This document shows, piece after piece, positions 38,301-49,045 of a DNA stretch of 64,000 nucleotides; position 1 is the stretch's first letter; each line of letters opens with the position of its first letter. Source of the DNA: Patiria pectinifera (taxonomy: Eukaryota; Echinodermata; Asteroidea; Valvatida; Asterinidae); NCBI GenBank assembly GCA_029964075.1, contig CM057134.1, positions 19,074,905-19,138,904 of the forward strand, written 5' to 3'. Position numbers and translations under genes: made by a program. Under the pieces are notes generated by a model. That model saw nothing but the letters and a program-made list of their open reading frames with translations, had not been told where the DNA came from and made no database searches.

Positions 38301-41300
38301 TAATTGATATAGATGTAATTGATCTTGATTTCATCATTTGATTTGGTAGATAGACATGACTGATTTGATTGAAAGAACAGACATTGGATTGATTGATGCA
38401 GTTTATATGTTTTACATATTTCTGATTTCACTTCACTAATATAATTATTTTATCTTCAAAACTGAATTACAATACATGTTCCATTTTCATCGGATGATTT
38501 CCCTTTTTCCATTCATCAGGGGGAGTCTACCATTAGCAATCCCAGCCCGACACACTTCCATAACAACCACGGCAAGAACATTGGTCTTTTTAACAACAAC
38601 CTAACGGCGCGACGAACGGCAAGCTACAACCAAGCTGTGGTGATCAGTGAATACCCGCTACCCAGGAAAAAACTCTTTGAGGTATACATCGTCTTAGTTC
38701 TAAAAGTTCCTTATTGGGAAATTCAGGCGAAATTTCCTTACCACATTGTTCATTGACTTGGCTCTCCCCAGAACCAAATTGTTGCTCAGTCATGCGTCAA
38801 TCACTAGAGCGTGGAAAATGGACCACAAGTTGAAAATTCACTTTTTTTCAAACCAGATTCTCACTTCAAAGGACTGATTAAAATCAGATGTGTTGTGTGT
38901 ATAGTTGTTCCTTGAACTTTACTCTTTTATGTGATGAAAAAATCAAGGCCATATGTGCAAAATAAAAAAGTAATGCTTGTTTGTTAATCTGGTCCCATTT
39001 ATCAAACTGCAAGCCATTTCACCACATGACCAAATGGCACTCCATACCTCAAATTGTGCTTGGATACTTATGAAGCACTGTTCTTAATTTTTTTTGTAAT
39101 GGTAACACTGTGAATAAACGACACCATTGGAACGATCCGAAAAAACACTCTTTCAGCTGGTATATGGTTGATGTATGGGCGGCCAAACATACCAACATGC
39201 CAACTTGCTGAAAAGCAAGTGAATAAATGTTGAGAGTGTTTGCCAGAAATTATCAAACTATTACAAAGACATTTTATATGACCTTTTACAGGACGTCTGT
39301 GTCAGACTTCCATAAGAGCTTTTTGTCTATGCAAATCAACCTAATATTGAAGTGGTTCTTTTCTTTCACGGCACCCAGATTAAATTGGAAAAGGTGTCTG
39401 ATGAATGGACGTCGTCGGTCAAGATCGGAGTGACGAACCAATCGCCCGAGAGATTAGGTTTCCCGGCCTCGGCTTCTAACATCAAGAAAGGAACGTGGAT
39501 TGTGCAGGGAGATGCTGTATTCCACAATGGTAACAAGGTGCGTAGTGGTGTCAAATGTAGGCAGCAGAAAAGGGGGAGGGGCATGTGCCTCCCACTTTTT
39601 GCATTTTTTTTCCCCTTACCCAGCCCCCTTTTGGATACCATGGTCCAGTGGTTACGGTGTTCGATCTATGTGCAATGGTAAGCGGGTTCAAACTCTAACA
39701 GGGAATATGGTGCTTGTGTTCTTGGGCAAGACACTTTACTACAATTGCCTCTCTCCACCCTGCAGTATAAATGGGTGCTGTGATGGTAGAGACCAGAATG
39801 CGCTGATCCAGAGCTGCTGCAAAAACTGGTCTCGTGGCCTGATGAACAGGGGTAATAATTGTGAAGTGCTTTGAGACTCGCATTAGGTGGAAAGCTCTAT
39901 ATAAGTGACACACATTATTATTATTGTTACAAGAGACAAATGGAATGTGTCCCTTCATTTTCAAAAACGTTCCGCCAGTGTTGGTGTAGAACTCAAGATC
40001 ATGTGGTTAATTTTAAAGATGTGGGTCCAAGTCAAACCTATTGGGGTTGTGATGTGTGTGTGTCCTTGGGCAGGCCACTTTGTCATGAGCTGTTTCTCTC
40101 CACCTGGGAATGACTGGATACCTGTAAAGGCAGAGATGGTTCCTGCGTTTCTGTCTTCTTGTGGTTGCATGGAAAACCTGATATTAGATTCAATATTATT
40201 TGCTGCGTTTATCTCAAAATGATAAATTACCAAATTTTGACGTTTGCATGTTGCACTTGCGGTGACTGCTCTATGTTCCGACACCCCTATGTTCCGACAA
40301 CCTAGATTGTGTTACTCCCGGTTAGGGTTAGGGTTAGGAATAGGAATATGTGCAGTCGGAACATAGGGGTGTCGGAACATAGAGGTGTAACCGCACTTGC
40401 AAAACAAATTCTCTGAAATTGCAGCTCCTTCTTACATTAACCCTAACCTCACCTAAAGCTACAAAATACTACTGAGTGGTAACCTGTAGTATACATTTCT
40501 TTCCATACAAGTGTGCACGACACATGTAGTATTCTGTGGTACTTGGTCCTTGACCCCCAAAGAGCCCTTACGACATTAGGGTTCATGATAGGTTCTTTTT
40601 GTCATGGATTTAGGTGAGGACCTTCAACGGGCCCAACTTGGACCAGTTGAAGGAAGGCGACACGCTGGGGGTTCTAGTGGACGGCCAAGGCCAGCTACAC
40701 CTGTATGTCTATGGCCGAGATTGTGGGGTCATCGCTGAACACATTCCTAACCCTTGCTATCCGCTGGTTGACTTGTATGGACAATGCAAAGAGGTAAGGA
40801 AATACAAATGAACATGCAAGTTTCAGACTTATACAAAAGAAACGTGTGACTAGCATGACAACTGCCTTCCACCAACCCGGATTTTGAGGACAAAAATTTT
40901 GTAACCCAACATTTTTTAATGCAAAAAGTACATGGAAACTTTACGTCGTCCAGGTGAATGTGCTAATTTTACTGTGTAAGCAATCTTGCAATTCATGAGA
41001 ACAAGTAAAAAATCTATCTCTTGTTTTTGTCCTTTTTTTCAGGTTTCCGTAGTAACTGAAGAATTGGGTGCAATAGGTGTCCAGGAGGAGACAGAAAAAG
41101 CAGCTTTTGAAAACGGTAAAAATATTTTTCATTATTGGTCATTTCGTTTAGTCCCTCTACCGCCCTAAACCGCCTGGTTTGTTATGCCCTGTACTGCCCA
41201 AAACCACCCCAATACTGTATCGTTTAATGAATTCATTAGGTAATAAATGCAAAGAAATACAATGTAATAGTCCCAGCACTATCCCAAACTGCGCTGTGTG

Positions 41301-44300
41301 TTGCACCCTGTACGGCCCAAAAATGCCAAACACTCTATGGTTTGATACATGAATTCATCGTGGAATAAGTACCATTGTATACAATGTAATACAATGCTTT
41401 GTTTTCGCACAGGTCTTAAAGAGAATACGCCTCACTCATTGTATGCCATCGGGGGTAACGGTCGGATATGTGAATATCAGAACCTGTGTCTACGGTTCAA
41501 GGCAACGCTGGGGTTACACGGTAAGCGAATATGCCACAGAGTTTGCCATCTGGTTATCACATGAACACATCATCAAAACGTGAAATGTAATTTTTGCATA
41601 TAACAGCCAAAGATGAACATACATTCAATGTTTCAACTCTGATGTATAGGACTAGGTAAAGGACTTGAAAATGCACCTTAAATGTAAGGTCATGTGATAC
41701 CATGACATCATCATAACCTCAATTTGGCGAATATTTTCAGTTGATGGTCTTTGCATGTGCCAAGTTTGAAGTCAGTCAGAGAACAAAAGTGCCCAAGTGG
41801 GTTGGTAGAAGAAGAATGTGTACAAATCCTATAGAGATGGTCGGGGGGGAAAAAAGAAGAGAATTTTAACAAAAACAAGAGCTGTTTGGGCTGGTGTGCT
41901 AAAACAGCTCATAATAGAGACGGGCACTGACAGACATGGTGATATATAGTGACAGACATACAGTCAGAGAGAGCTTTGTGTCCTTCATAACACACCAACT
42001 GGAATTGTGTGCAGTAGGGTGTTGCACATCTTCGTGTCGTGAGCAAACAAGTTCAAGTTGAAAATATGAGCATTATGTAGTGTTAATCATCAAATGTTTT
42101 TGGTCATTTCTTCAGATGCCCACTTTGAAACGAACCCGAAGTTTAACAAGTGCTACTGCGAGCCGTGCCGTAAGTACCAGGGTACCAGTGAATGCAGGGA
42201 AGAGGGAGAGCCATTGCAACGCTACACACGGCCCTTCGGATGGTGCAAGTTTGCCATCAAGTAAGTTCCTTTGCATGTCAAGTCATATTTGCTGGTCCCT
42301 GTGTACTGACCTGACCTGACCTGACCTGACCTGACCTAAACTGACCTGATTTGAACTGACCTGGCCTGACCTGACTTGACCTGACCTGACCTGACCTGAC
42401 TTGACCTGACCTGAACTGACTTGAACTGACCTGACCTGACCTGACCTGACCTGAACTGACCTGATCTGACTTGAACTGACCTGACTTAAACTGACCTGAA
42501 CTGACCTGACTTGACCTGACCTGACTTGACCTGACCTGACCTGACCAGACCTGACTGCACTTGTGAGTCGAGCAGTGCTGTCATATAGGATTACCCTGTA
42601 ACGCCAATGAATGGGCTCAATCCAGTCCGTTCACTGTGTAGACCAGATGTATGAAAAGACTTCCAGTGAATAGCCATTCAAAATAAATTGAATAGAATTT
42701 TGTGTACTCTGGGACCAGTTCTACTAGGCCTACGTTGTCTTCTCTTTGTTTTGTAGGGGGGGGGGTAATTTGGTGGAAGGTTTTAGTAAAAGGAAGTTTG
42801 AAAATGATGATTTGTCATCAGACAATAGATATTTCGTGCATAAAAATTTGATGGGAAGCCATCAAATACGTTCACTTCAACTGTGGTCGGAAATCCAAAA
42901 TGGCATATTTACTCCAGAAATACTATAGAAGAAGGTTCTAGTGGTCTTTTGAGTTGTTCTTTGATTTTGTCTCAGTGGCCTCCCATAGTTTGGCAACCAC
43001 TGGATGGGAAAAACTACAACTGCTATGTAGCTTTAAAAAAAGGTCCATAACTTGAGAATTTTGTTCATGAAAAAGTTAAATGAACTCAGGGTTGTCAATT
43101 TTTTTGCTTTAATTTGCAGACTTCATAGCCGCGCTGAGACGCTGAATATCTTCAACGTGTGGCATGTGGCTTTCCATGGGACAAAAGCAGGAGCTGTCAG
43201 AAAGATTTTAGACAGTGGGTCGTTACTCCTACCTGGTAAACAACAAAACCAAACAACAACTTTTCATTCATTCAAACAAACATTTATTTCAATATTGCTG
43301 ACAAAAAAATGCGCAGTGAGTCTATTTAAAATAACATTAATGAGAAACTGAGAAAGGAACAAGAAATATTTATATAACCAAAAAATAATGTAAATAATCA
43401 ACAAAAACTACGACTCATTAACAAAAAATAAATTATAAAAACAGCAATATTGTGGCATGCGCAGAAGCCGAAGGCTTATATTGCCATGCCAGTTCAAACA
43501 AACACAAACAATTTACAAACATGAGTGGACAAACAAGAAACAAAGACAAGAACAATTATCTGAATTCTCTGATTGGAAATGAATTTTAGTGTGCCTGCCT
43601 AACTTGGAGCGAAAAGAAGAAGATAAAAAGAGAAAATAAGAGAAAGACAACAACAAAAACAACATCAAACGCTATTTCAAAAAAAACCTCATTATTGACA
43701 CCTTTAAAAAAAAAACATGTTCAGTTGGTTTTTTATTTCTTTTACTTTCAAGGACATCAACCCTCTTGTAGAAAAACTGACCCGTCCTACCTGTCGATCA
43801 TTGGTGATGTCCCCTAACATGGCGCAGCCCCTAACATGGGGCGGCCCCTAGCGTGGCGCACTTTGATTTTTTTGCCGCTAGTGCCTTGCTAGAGCAAAAG
43901 TTTTACCTGAAATTTCACAGTGTGTGAAATTTCATCAAGCTCTAAACATTTCTGTTCATAAATCTTGAGTTTCACCTACCCGTTACAAAGTTAGAAGAGA
44001 AATTAATTTTGCCGTGATTTTCCGATTATATTTTGAAGTGCACAATGAACCCTTTAAAAATGCACCCAAAAATGGAGAAAAACAATTCTGACAAAGTTGT
44101 AGTTGGGTAGTTGAGTGGAGATTTATAATGGTTTATCAGAATTTGTCAACTTTAAAGAAATTCTTAAATGTTAGCTTGTGATGTGCCGAGATTTGTTCAA
44201 GTGGGTAACGTTAAGGAACACTCGGCTGATATCGTGCCCAATTTCCGGATGCCAACATTTTTAATTTCAGACTAAATGTCATGACACTGAAATTGTCCAC

Positions 44301-45518
44301 AAAGGTTCAACAGCAAACATTGTTGAGGTAAAAGTACCACTATATAACTGAATGAAAATAAAGTTTGTCAATAAGAAGTTTGGCAATGCTGCATGAGTAA
44401 AGTCAAGAGAAACGTCGAAGTGCGCCACGCTACGGGACTCCACTATAGTTCACAACCTTTTGGTCAGGTCATTCATTGGCATTTTTTTTTTAAATAAAGA
44501 TCAAATTTGATCATTATCTAACAACAGAGAAACATTCTAAGTTAAATAAAAGTGGATAAATAATTCAAGGTGTATTCTTGTTGATGTAGGGGATATTGCA
44601 CTAGGCGGTGACCAACTCACCGAACAGCCCGGACATTACAACGACACCCATAAACCTAAAGGGTTTGACACCAAGCAGATCTTCATCTCTCCATCCATGC
44701 ACTATGCAGGATGCAACGTCTATGCCACCAAACAGAAGTGAGTGTATAGTTTCTCTCAATAGGCCTTACGTGAATTTCAGCAAACCTGAATTCCAGGTCA
44801 TTGACGTGGAGCCCCATGGCCTCGTGGTCTGGAGCATTGAAATCCTGGTCTGCGGGTAATTCTGCAGGTTGTGGGTTCGAGTCCAGCCTAGGGTCATGGT
44901 GCGTGTGCCCTTGGGCAAGGCACTTTGTCACTCATTGCGTCTTCCCAGGAGTAAATGGGTCCCTGTGAGGGCAGAGATGGTTATTGTAATTGATAGTTGC
45001 TTTGCGCCGAAATGGCAGCATGGAGCTAAGATTGTTTTTGGAATGTTTCATTGGCCCAATGATCAGGGTAATGATAATGTAGCGCCTTGAGCACCAATAC
45101 CAAGACCGAGGTCAAAAAATCCTTTCCAGTATGGATATTTACGAGATCTCTGGAGAGCTCAGCTCAGTATTACTAATGACTCTAACATATGTTAATCCAG
45201 TGTCTCACCCAAACTCTCCCTTCAACCCAGACTCCCCATTTAACTGAGAACTGGTACCTGCTGGATGGACAATCAAGGCCGTATATTTTGTCTTGTGTCA
45301 CTAGGTTCACTGACCCGAAGACAAAGAGTGTATACAATGTCAGCGTTGCGTTCCAAGTCCGTGTCCGTCCCAACAGCTACACCACAGGCCCGCAGACAAT
45401 CGGCGTCAACCACAACATCGATCCCCACATTAACAACAGTAAGATTGAATGGTTCACGAAAGAACGATCGGCAATTGTGCCGTACGCTCTCCTCATTCGA
45501 GTCGAGTCTATTAAATAA
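20291..45518 (+). CDS. NEURL4: Neuralized-like protein 4 (six NHR domains), 28 exons
   Basis: Centriolar/ciliary adaptor in animals: vertebrate NEURL4 binds CP110 and the HERC2 ligase. Exon starts: 20291, 21362, 22527, 24133, 25626, 25905, 26495, 27800, 28533, 29438, 30278, 30976, 31556, 31764, 34185, 34928, 36702, 37104, 37763, 38520, 39379, 40614, 41043, 41413, 42116, 43120, 44590, 45305. Respective ends: 20467, 21494, 22736, 24434, 25737, 25993, 26759, 27896, 28681, 29556, 30440, 31215, 31634, 31933, 34340, 35073, 36908, 37202, 37894, 38681, 39537, 40793, 41115, 41520, 42260, 43235, 44737, 45518. The total is 4350 nt, giving 1449 aa plus TAA (human ~1560). NHR repeats lie near residues 8-172, 230-393, 436-605, 623-785, 827-986 and 1027-1186, with FNN(A/G)[16 protein letters not shown] and VVDLYG landmarks. 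An acidic spacer follows NHR1. The C-terminus has [25 protein letters not shown] and [10 protein letters not shown]. Introns 7 and 12 use weak donors (GTTGGT, GTCTGT). Confidence 0.95.
22855..22915 (-). mobile_element. tRNA-derived SINE head, reverse strand, copy 1
   Basis: Reverse-strand reading gives GGGTCAGTTGGTAGAGCAAC (box A) and GCAGGTTCAAACTC (box B), a degenerate tRNA-like promoter without a complete cloverleaf. It is repeated at 32638-32692, including adjoining ATG(C/T)TGGC(G/A) sequence. Confidence 0.65.
22938..24095. repeat. (CTACCTCTA)n-rich simple repeat split by a SINE
   Basis: Hundreds of bases consist of variations on CTACCTCTACTCTACTAC with almost no G, in two blocks (22938-23388, 23736-24095). 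It lies in NEURL4 intron 3. Leu/Thr/Tyr-rich open frames here are products of the repeat. Confidence 0.92.
23389..23735 (+). mobile_element. tRNA-derived SINE with (TTA)n tail
   Basis: It has a box A-like GTGGCCTCGTGGTAAAGGG, box B GGTTCGAGTCC, body CCTTGGGCAAGGCACTTTG and AGTAAATGGGTACCTGTGAG, then AAGCGCTATATAAGAACCC and a TTATTATTATTA tail. It is inserted inside the CTACC simple repeat. It is closely related to 44803-45092. Confidence 0.88.
26920..27335. repeat. ~118-bp tandem repeat, about 3.5 copies
   Basis: GGTGGGCGGGGCTTG recurs near 26980, 27096 and 27211, with a diverged copy near 27330. Each has CAATTAGATCATGA, TTTTAGTCAGGTGAC and GAGAAATGTACAC at fixed offsets. It lies in NEURL4 intron 7. 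A single diverged unit sits at ~29250-29340 in intron 9. Confidence 0.9.
28050..28430. repeat. Minisatellite (GGACTTGTGA)n in NEURL4 intron 8
   Basis: Imperfect repeats of GACTTGTGAGGACTTGTG occupy the intron ~100 bp before the next exon, with many variants (GGGACTTTTGGGTAC). The core is the same as at 15868 and 37236. Confidence 0.88.
28763..29102. mobile_element. CCCTCCT...AGGAGGG element, copy 2, TTAA target
   Basis: This 340-bp non-coding element is flanked by TTAA (28759-28762, 29103-29106), starts CCCTCCTGCTATCTGAAC and ends GCATAGGAGGG. It is the reverse-orientation homologue of 18494-18830. It lies in NEURL4 intron 9. Confidence 0.87.
32005..32515. mobile_element. TTAA-flanked MITE, family B
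   Basis: This 511-bp element has AGCTATAGTCCATCATTTG and CAAATGATGGACTATAGCT as perfect inverted termini and TTAA on both sides (32001-32004, 32516-32519). The middle is GC-rich (CGCGCGCGCTTG). Its termini share CATCATTTG at the same distance from the end as family A. It lies in NEURL4 intron 14. Confidence 0.9.
32638..32692 (-). mobile_element. tRNA-derived SINE head, reverse strand, copy 2
   Basis: The reverse strand reads GGATAGCTCAGTTGGTAGAG (perfect box A) and CCGTTCAAACCCCGCTCC (box B). The anticodon arm does not form a clean stem, so this is a tRNA-like SINE promoter and not a functional tRNA. The sequence on to ~32830 may be its body. Confidence 0.65.
33070..33775. repeat. ~146-bp tandem repeat, five copies
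   Basis: Units start GTCAGCGCGATAACTTGAG at 33070, 33215, 33360, 33481 and 33626. The third lacks about 24 bp (AACTTGAGAAATACTTTACA...). Each contains CAAATTTGGTTTGTGTATTG and GGTCAAGGGTCAAGGTCACA. Upstream are a palindrome ATGCCCC(GCGGCGAAGCCGAA)GGGGCAT at 32950-32977 and a GTGTGGGTGG simple repeat (33000-33055). It lies in NEURL4 intron 14. Confidence 0.92.
34505..34900. mobile_element. CCCTAACC...GGTTAGGG element with TTAA target
   Basis: This 396-bp non-coding element lies between TTAA at 34501-34504 and 34901-34904. The left end is CCCTAACCCCCTAGG and the right end GAGGAGGTTAGGG. The interior repeats AATCCTCCAA / TTGGAGGATT words. Its terminal CCCTAA reads like telomeric repeats but is transposon end sequence. 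Confidence 0.8.
35141..35906 (+). mobile_element. hAT-like deletion derivative with BED-type zinc-finger fragment
   Basis: Terminal inverted repeats CAGACCTGCCAACC and GGTTGGCAGGTCTG enclose 766 bp. CTTTGC flanks both sides (35135-35140, 35907-35912), extending to an 8-bp CTTTGCCA if the terminal CA is shared. An ATG at 35552 opens a frame starting [19 protein letters not shown]. It contains CTLCSVDF followed by HVESSKHRS, the C-x2-C...H-x5-H arrangement of BED-like fingers at the N-terminus of many hAT transposases. The DDE/RNase H-like catalytic region is absent; the frame runs straight to the right terminus. It lies in NEURL4 intron 16. Confidence 0.85.
37236..37715. repeat. Minisatellite (GGGACTTGTGAGGACTTGTG)n in NEURL4 intron 18
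   Basis: This ~480-bp imperfect array of ACTTGTGAGG / ACTTGTGGGG units ends ~45 bp before the next exon. It is the same family as 28050 and 15868. Confidence 0.88.
39636..39920 (+). mobile_element. tRNA-derived SINE, single-module copy
   Basis: It has ATGGTCCAGTGGTTACGGTG (box A), GCGGGTTCAAACTC (box B), one copy of TTCTTGGGCAAGACACTTTA, then AAATGGGTGCTGTGATGG and an ATTATTATTATTG tail. Same subfamily as the expanded copy at 13296. It lies in NEURL4 intron 21. Confidence 0.85.
39985..40140 (+). mobile_element. Truncated SINE fragment
   Basis: GTGTGTCCTTGGGCAGGCCACTTTG followed by CTCTCCACCTGGGAATGACT matches the body of the 23389 SINE. The tRNA-like head is degraded and the tail is lost. 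Confidence 0.65.
40270..40390. repeat. Foldback with CTATGTTCCGACACC arms around (TTAGGG)n
   Basis: CTCTATGTTCCGACACCCC and its complement GGGGTGTCGGAACATAGAG pair, with a second inner CTATGTTCCGAC unit. The loop holds GGTTAGGGTTAGGGTTAGG (40320-40338), nearly three vertebrate-type telomere units. It lies in NEURL4 intron 21. Confidence 0.8.
42302..42555. repeat. (CTGAC)n pentanucleotide repeat
   Basis: About 50 units of CTGAC with ACTGA / CTTGA variants lie ~40 bp after exon 25 of NEURL4. Confidence 0.95.
43849..44432. mobile_element. 584-bp TAGCGTGGCGCAC inverted-repeat element
   Basis: TAGCGTGGCGCACTTTGA and TCGAAGTGCGCCACGCTA form the ends. The interior is AT-rich and non-coding. The TAG...CTA ends match the style of the 8385 and 49119 elements, but no clear target duplication is visible. 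It lies in NEURL4 intron 26. Confidence 0.75.
44803..45092 (+). mobile_element. tRNA-derived SINE in the last NEURL4 intron
   Basis: It has ATGGCCTCGTGGTCTGGAG, GTGGGTTCGAGTCCAGCC, CCTTGGGCAAGGCACTTTG and GGCCCAATGATCAGGG, matching the 23389 copy. The TTA tail is missing. Confidence 0.85.
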
Positions 45519-45747
45519 GATTCATGGAATGGATCTAGAGGGTGCTATTTATTTATTTGCGTTAACTATCTGTAATTATATATATATGTATGTATAGCTG
45601 GTCATAATGTGATGGTTGGTTTGTTAAGAGTAATCTCAATGAAATATCCAGGATAAAACCTTAAAACCTTACTTGTAAGGATTACTTAGGTGATTTAAAA
45701 TCTGGACGTCGAAAGTATGGAGTGCTTAAACTATCAAAGTATGACTC

Positions 45748-45753
45748 AATAAA
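45748..45753 (+). promoter_or_regulatory. Candidate poly(A) signal of NEURL4
   Basis: AATAAA lies 230 nt after the stop codon, the first canonical hexamer downstream. Confidence 0.5.
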
Positions 45754-46960
45754 ACTAAGGATCAAGACTCAAGAAAAAATATTGTTGAAAGGCTGTGACA
45801 TAGACTGGAAACGGACCCGAAACTGCATGAGGTCTGGCAACCGCCTCTCAGATTCTAAAATTTCATGTGTTACATTGAGCAGTGACGATTTTTTCTTTCT
45901 TTCTGTAAAGTCCGATTCTCTAAGCTCACAAAAAAGAGTAGACGTAGCAAAACGTGCAGTACTTTATGTGTGGGTGTGTTTTAGCTTAGCCCAGTGTGCA
46001 GCCGATGTTTGTTCAGCAAATGTTGCCAGCAAAATTTGTACAGTGTGCTTTTCCATCAATGCAAAAAAAGAAATTAAACAAACAATTGAGTGTTTCGTGT
46101 GAATCTGCAAAAGAAAATTGTAAAGTATTTGTGAATACCTTGTAATTTATAAATAATTTATACCTGTATATTTATGGAATCAAAGCACTTCTTAAGCCTG
46201 TTTATGCCTTCTTTTTTTTGGTATTTCACAAAAGGTTTTGTTTGTGGCAATGGAGCTAACTAATCGGGGGGGGGAATTTTTCATTGATTTTTTTTAAATT
46301 TTTTGGGCCCAACTTGATCGGTGTTAGTAAGCGCTGGTTTGTACTAAAAAGGCACGAAATGCGAACACGAATGTGAATTTGTGATGTCGCATTCAATTTT
46401 CATGTTGCGAATTCGCATAATTGAACACATTTTAAACTCGGGTGAATTTCCTGTGAATTTTTATAACATCACATTCCTTTGTATTCACTATGACATCTGT
46501 TCATGTGAGGTAGGTGGGGACCTTTTTTAAACTTCAAACTAAAAAAAAAATGTTGAATTATTTGTACCAACCCACGGACCGGCTGCACCGCCGGCAAAAA
46601 AATAGAAGTTCGATTCCACAGTAAAAAGAAGTTCCATTGCACAGTCACACTATTAGTGGCTCTGACCAATCAGATGACGATTATTCTTACCATTGCACTC
46701 ATAAGCATTTTATTTGTGTAGTAATCTCGGCTGTGATTGGTCAAAACAATGTGGGCGGGGCTATACCGGACCGTTCTATTATGTATGGAACCCATTGTTT
46801 GTGTTCAAGTAGACTATAATATGCATCACGTCATACTATGGTATCTGCGAGTTGTATAGTCATCATTACTATGTATATAAGAAATATAAATGCTAAATGT
46901 ATGGTTAGTGTCTGCCTTTGTTTTATTTATTGAGTGAATAACCCTCAACACCGAGATATA
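45754..46960. other. Intergenic, no gene recognised
   Basis: AT-rich with short unrelated open frames. I see no splice-supported coding segment, RNA gene or clear repeat here. Confidence 0.5.
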
Positions 46961-46964
46961 TTTC

Positions 46965-47420
46965 TATATCAAGGCCAGAAATATATCAAACTGAGAATTA
47001 TATCAAGCCCAGAAATATATCAAACCGAGAATTATCAAGCCCGGAAATATATCTAGCCCAGATATATGTCAAGCTTAGAATTATATCAAGCTCAATATTA
47101 GGCCAAAAATATATCTAGCCCAGAAATATATCATGCTGAGAATTATATCAAGCCCAGAAATATATCAAGCCCAGAATTATCAAGCCCAGAAATATATCAA
47201 GCCCAGAATATATCTAGCCCAGATATATGTCAAGCCCAGAATTATGTCACGCTCAATATTATATCAAGCCCAGAAATGATCTCAAGCACAGAATTATGTC
47301 TAGCCAAGGTATATATCAAGCCTAGAATTATATCAAGCCCAGAAATATTTCAAGCCCAGAAATATCTTAAATGCAGAAATATACCATATCCAGAAATATA
47401 TGAGCTAGCCCCTAAAATAT
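46965..47420. repeat. Minisatellite (ATATATCAAGCCCAGAA)n
   Basis: About 25 imperfect units of 14-18 bp built on TATATCAAGCCCAGAAA, with TCTAGCCCAGA variants. Confidence 0.93.
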
Positions 47421-48992
47421 TAAATGCCAAGAATACTATCCACCCAAATGCATGTAGTTCTCTATGATATATAGATATCTCTGCTTTGGTTTGAATGGTC
47501 GGACAGACAAAAATAATAGTCGAGTAAATAATGTACACGTCTTTGGGTTGTCCTAATGCATAACCTGTCTGTTGACTAATAGACAAAATTTTACAACAGA
47601 TCTGCAGGTATTTCTTCGCTAATCGTCTTCACAACAAGCAGTTGTTATGTTGCATACACCATACTGTTTGGTTTTATACCCAGATTCCCCAGTAATAATG
47701 TATACCTTCGGATGATTTTGAATCTGTAGGGCCCTAACCAGTCTTTTTAAGTATGAGGCAGAAAGTAGGTCAGCTTTATAACAAAGTCGGCAAGTTTACT
47801 CTATAATTGATTTGGTTTATTAAAACACTGGCCTAGCTGCGCAGTGGGATAATTTAGAAATGATGAGGGCGTTCGACCTATTCCCAGACATCACGGTCAC
47901 CCCCATGGAAGTCGGCTATTATTAACTTGCAATAAGTTCACATAAGTTATTAGACTTTTTCCCAGAATAGGCGCACGTCAGATGGAATATTTAAGATTTT
48001 TTTTTTGTCCAGTCCAGCATGCATAGTACCGTGAACTCACTTTATACCGCGTGAACTTGCCATCAATCTCGGAGTGTTTTCTTACAATGAACTTTTCCTG
48101 CCTGACATTCTCATTTCAATTTCTGTTTTACCCATTCTTGCTAACTCCTAAACTTTTAACTGTAGCGATATTTTATAGACCTCTGTTCCAAATGCAGACT
48201 CTGAATTCGTACGTTATTAAAAAAAACACACACACACCACACAGAAAAGGCCTAAAATGCACTTGGATGGTGTTGGCCTCGAGTGCATCATACAATATAT
48301 AAAAAAGTCAAATACATGAATGGTGTCATTGTTTTCTGATGCAAAATAAACTATTTATATTTTAAATGAATCCAGTTTCAATATTTATGTTGTCCCGGAA
48401 CATAAACAGACCCCCCTCGAAGAAAAGTTTTGTGTCGTACAAATACCCCAAGGCTGAGTGGAACAATCCACAAAGCGCCGGCGGCGCACATGCGCTATGG
48501 CCTCTTTTTCAAATTTTGCGCGCGCATGCGTTTTCCTCCGTCGTCTGCGGTCGTGGATTCGTTCGTAGGATGGCAGTTTTGCAGCCGAAAATTACTCTTT
48601 TTAACTCATGCATCCTTATGTACCACCGATCTCATGTCCTTTATGGGCAATCAAAGAAGTATTTTAGCCTCTGATTTCTTCATAAACAAACTCTAAATGA
48701 TGTTTTTACACCTCTGAAAATTGGAAATCAGCCAAGACTATGGCGGTCGTGTGGATCTGGAACCAAACCTTGTGAGATGGTATGTTTTGCATGCTGTCTG
48801 TTTTTTCTTGCTCCGTTATTTTGCTAATAAGATATTGGGTGCTGCATACCTCCACAAAATCAAGCATTTATACACTGTAGTTTTATTGCCTTTCTACTTT
48901 TTTGGGGGGGGTGCCTTTTAATTGGTTGACGGGATTAAGTTGGAGCATGGAGGAATAAGAACACATTGGAGGCGGCCTAGAACATTGATACA
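47421..48992. other. Intergenic; GC-rich island near 48470-48580 only
   Basis: Mostly AT-rich with no supported gene. Around 48475-48580 base composition shifts, with CCGGCGGCGCACATGCGC and TTTGCGCGCGCATGCGTTTT (NRF-1-like GCGCATGCG). That could be a promoter remnant, but no coding exon follows that I can identify. Confidence 0.4.
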
Positions 48993-49045
48993 TATCCCTA
49001 TAAATGTGGCCAATTTACTGGACCTCCATAAATAAAGGCCACACT
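48993..49045. mobile_element. Orphan terminus related to the TAGCCC element
   Basis: TATCCCTATAAATGTGGCC and a hairpin (GTGGCCAATTTAC...AAAGGCCAC) match the end of the 49119-53637 element. They lie just outside the family A MITE that hosts it. Confidence 0.6.

Noticed and set aside
48366-48696. Possible small gene after the GC-rich island
   Set aside because: About 100 codons with no motif, no convincing splice partner and no neighbour support; noted only as a possible promoter remnant.
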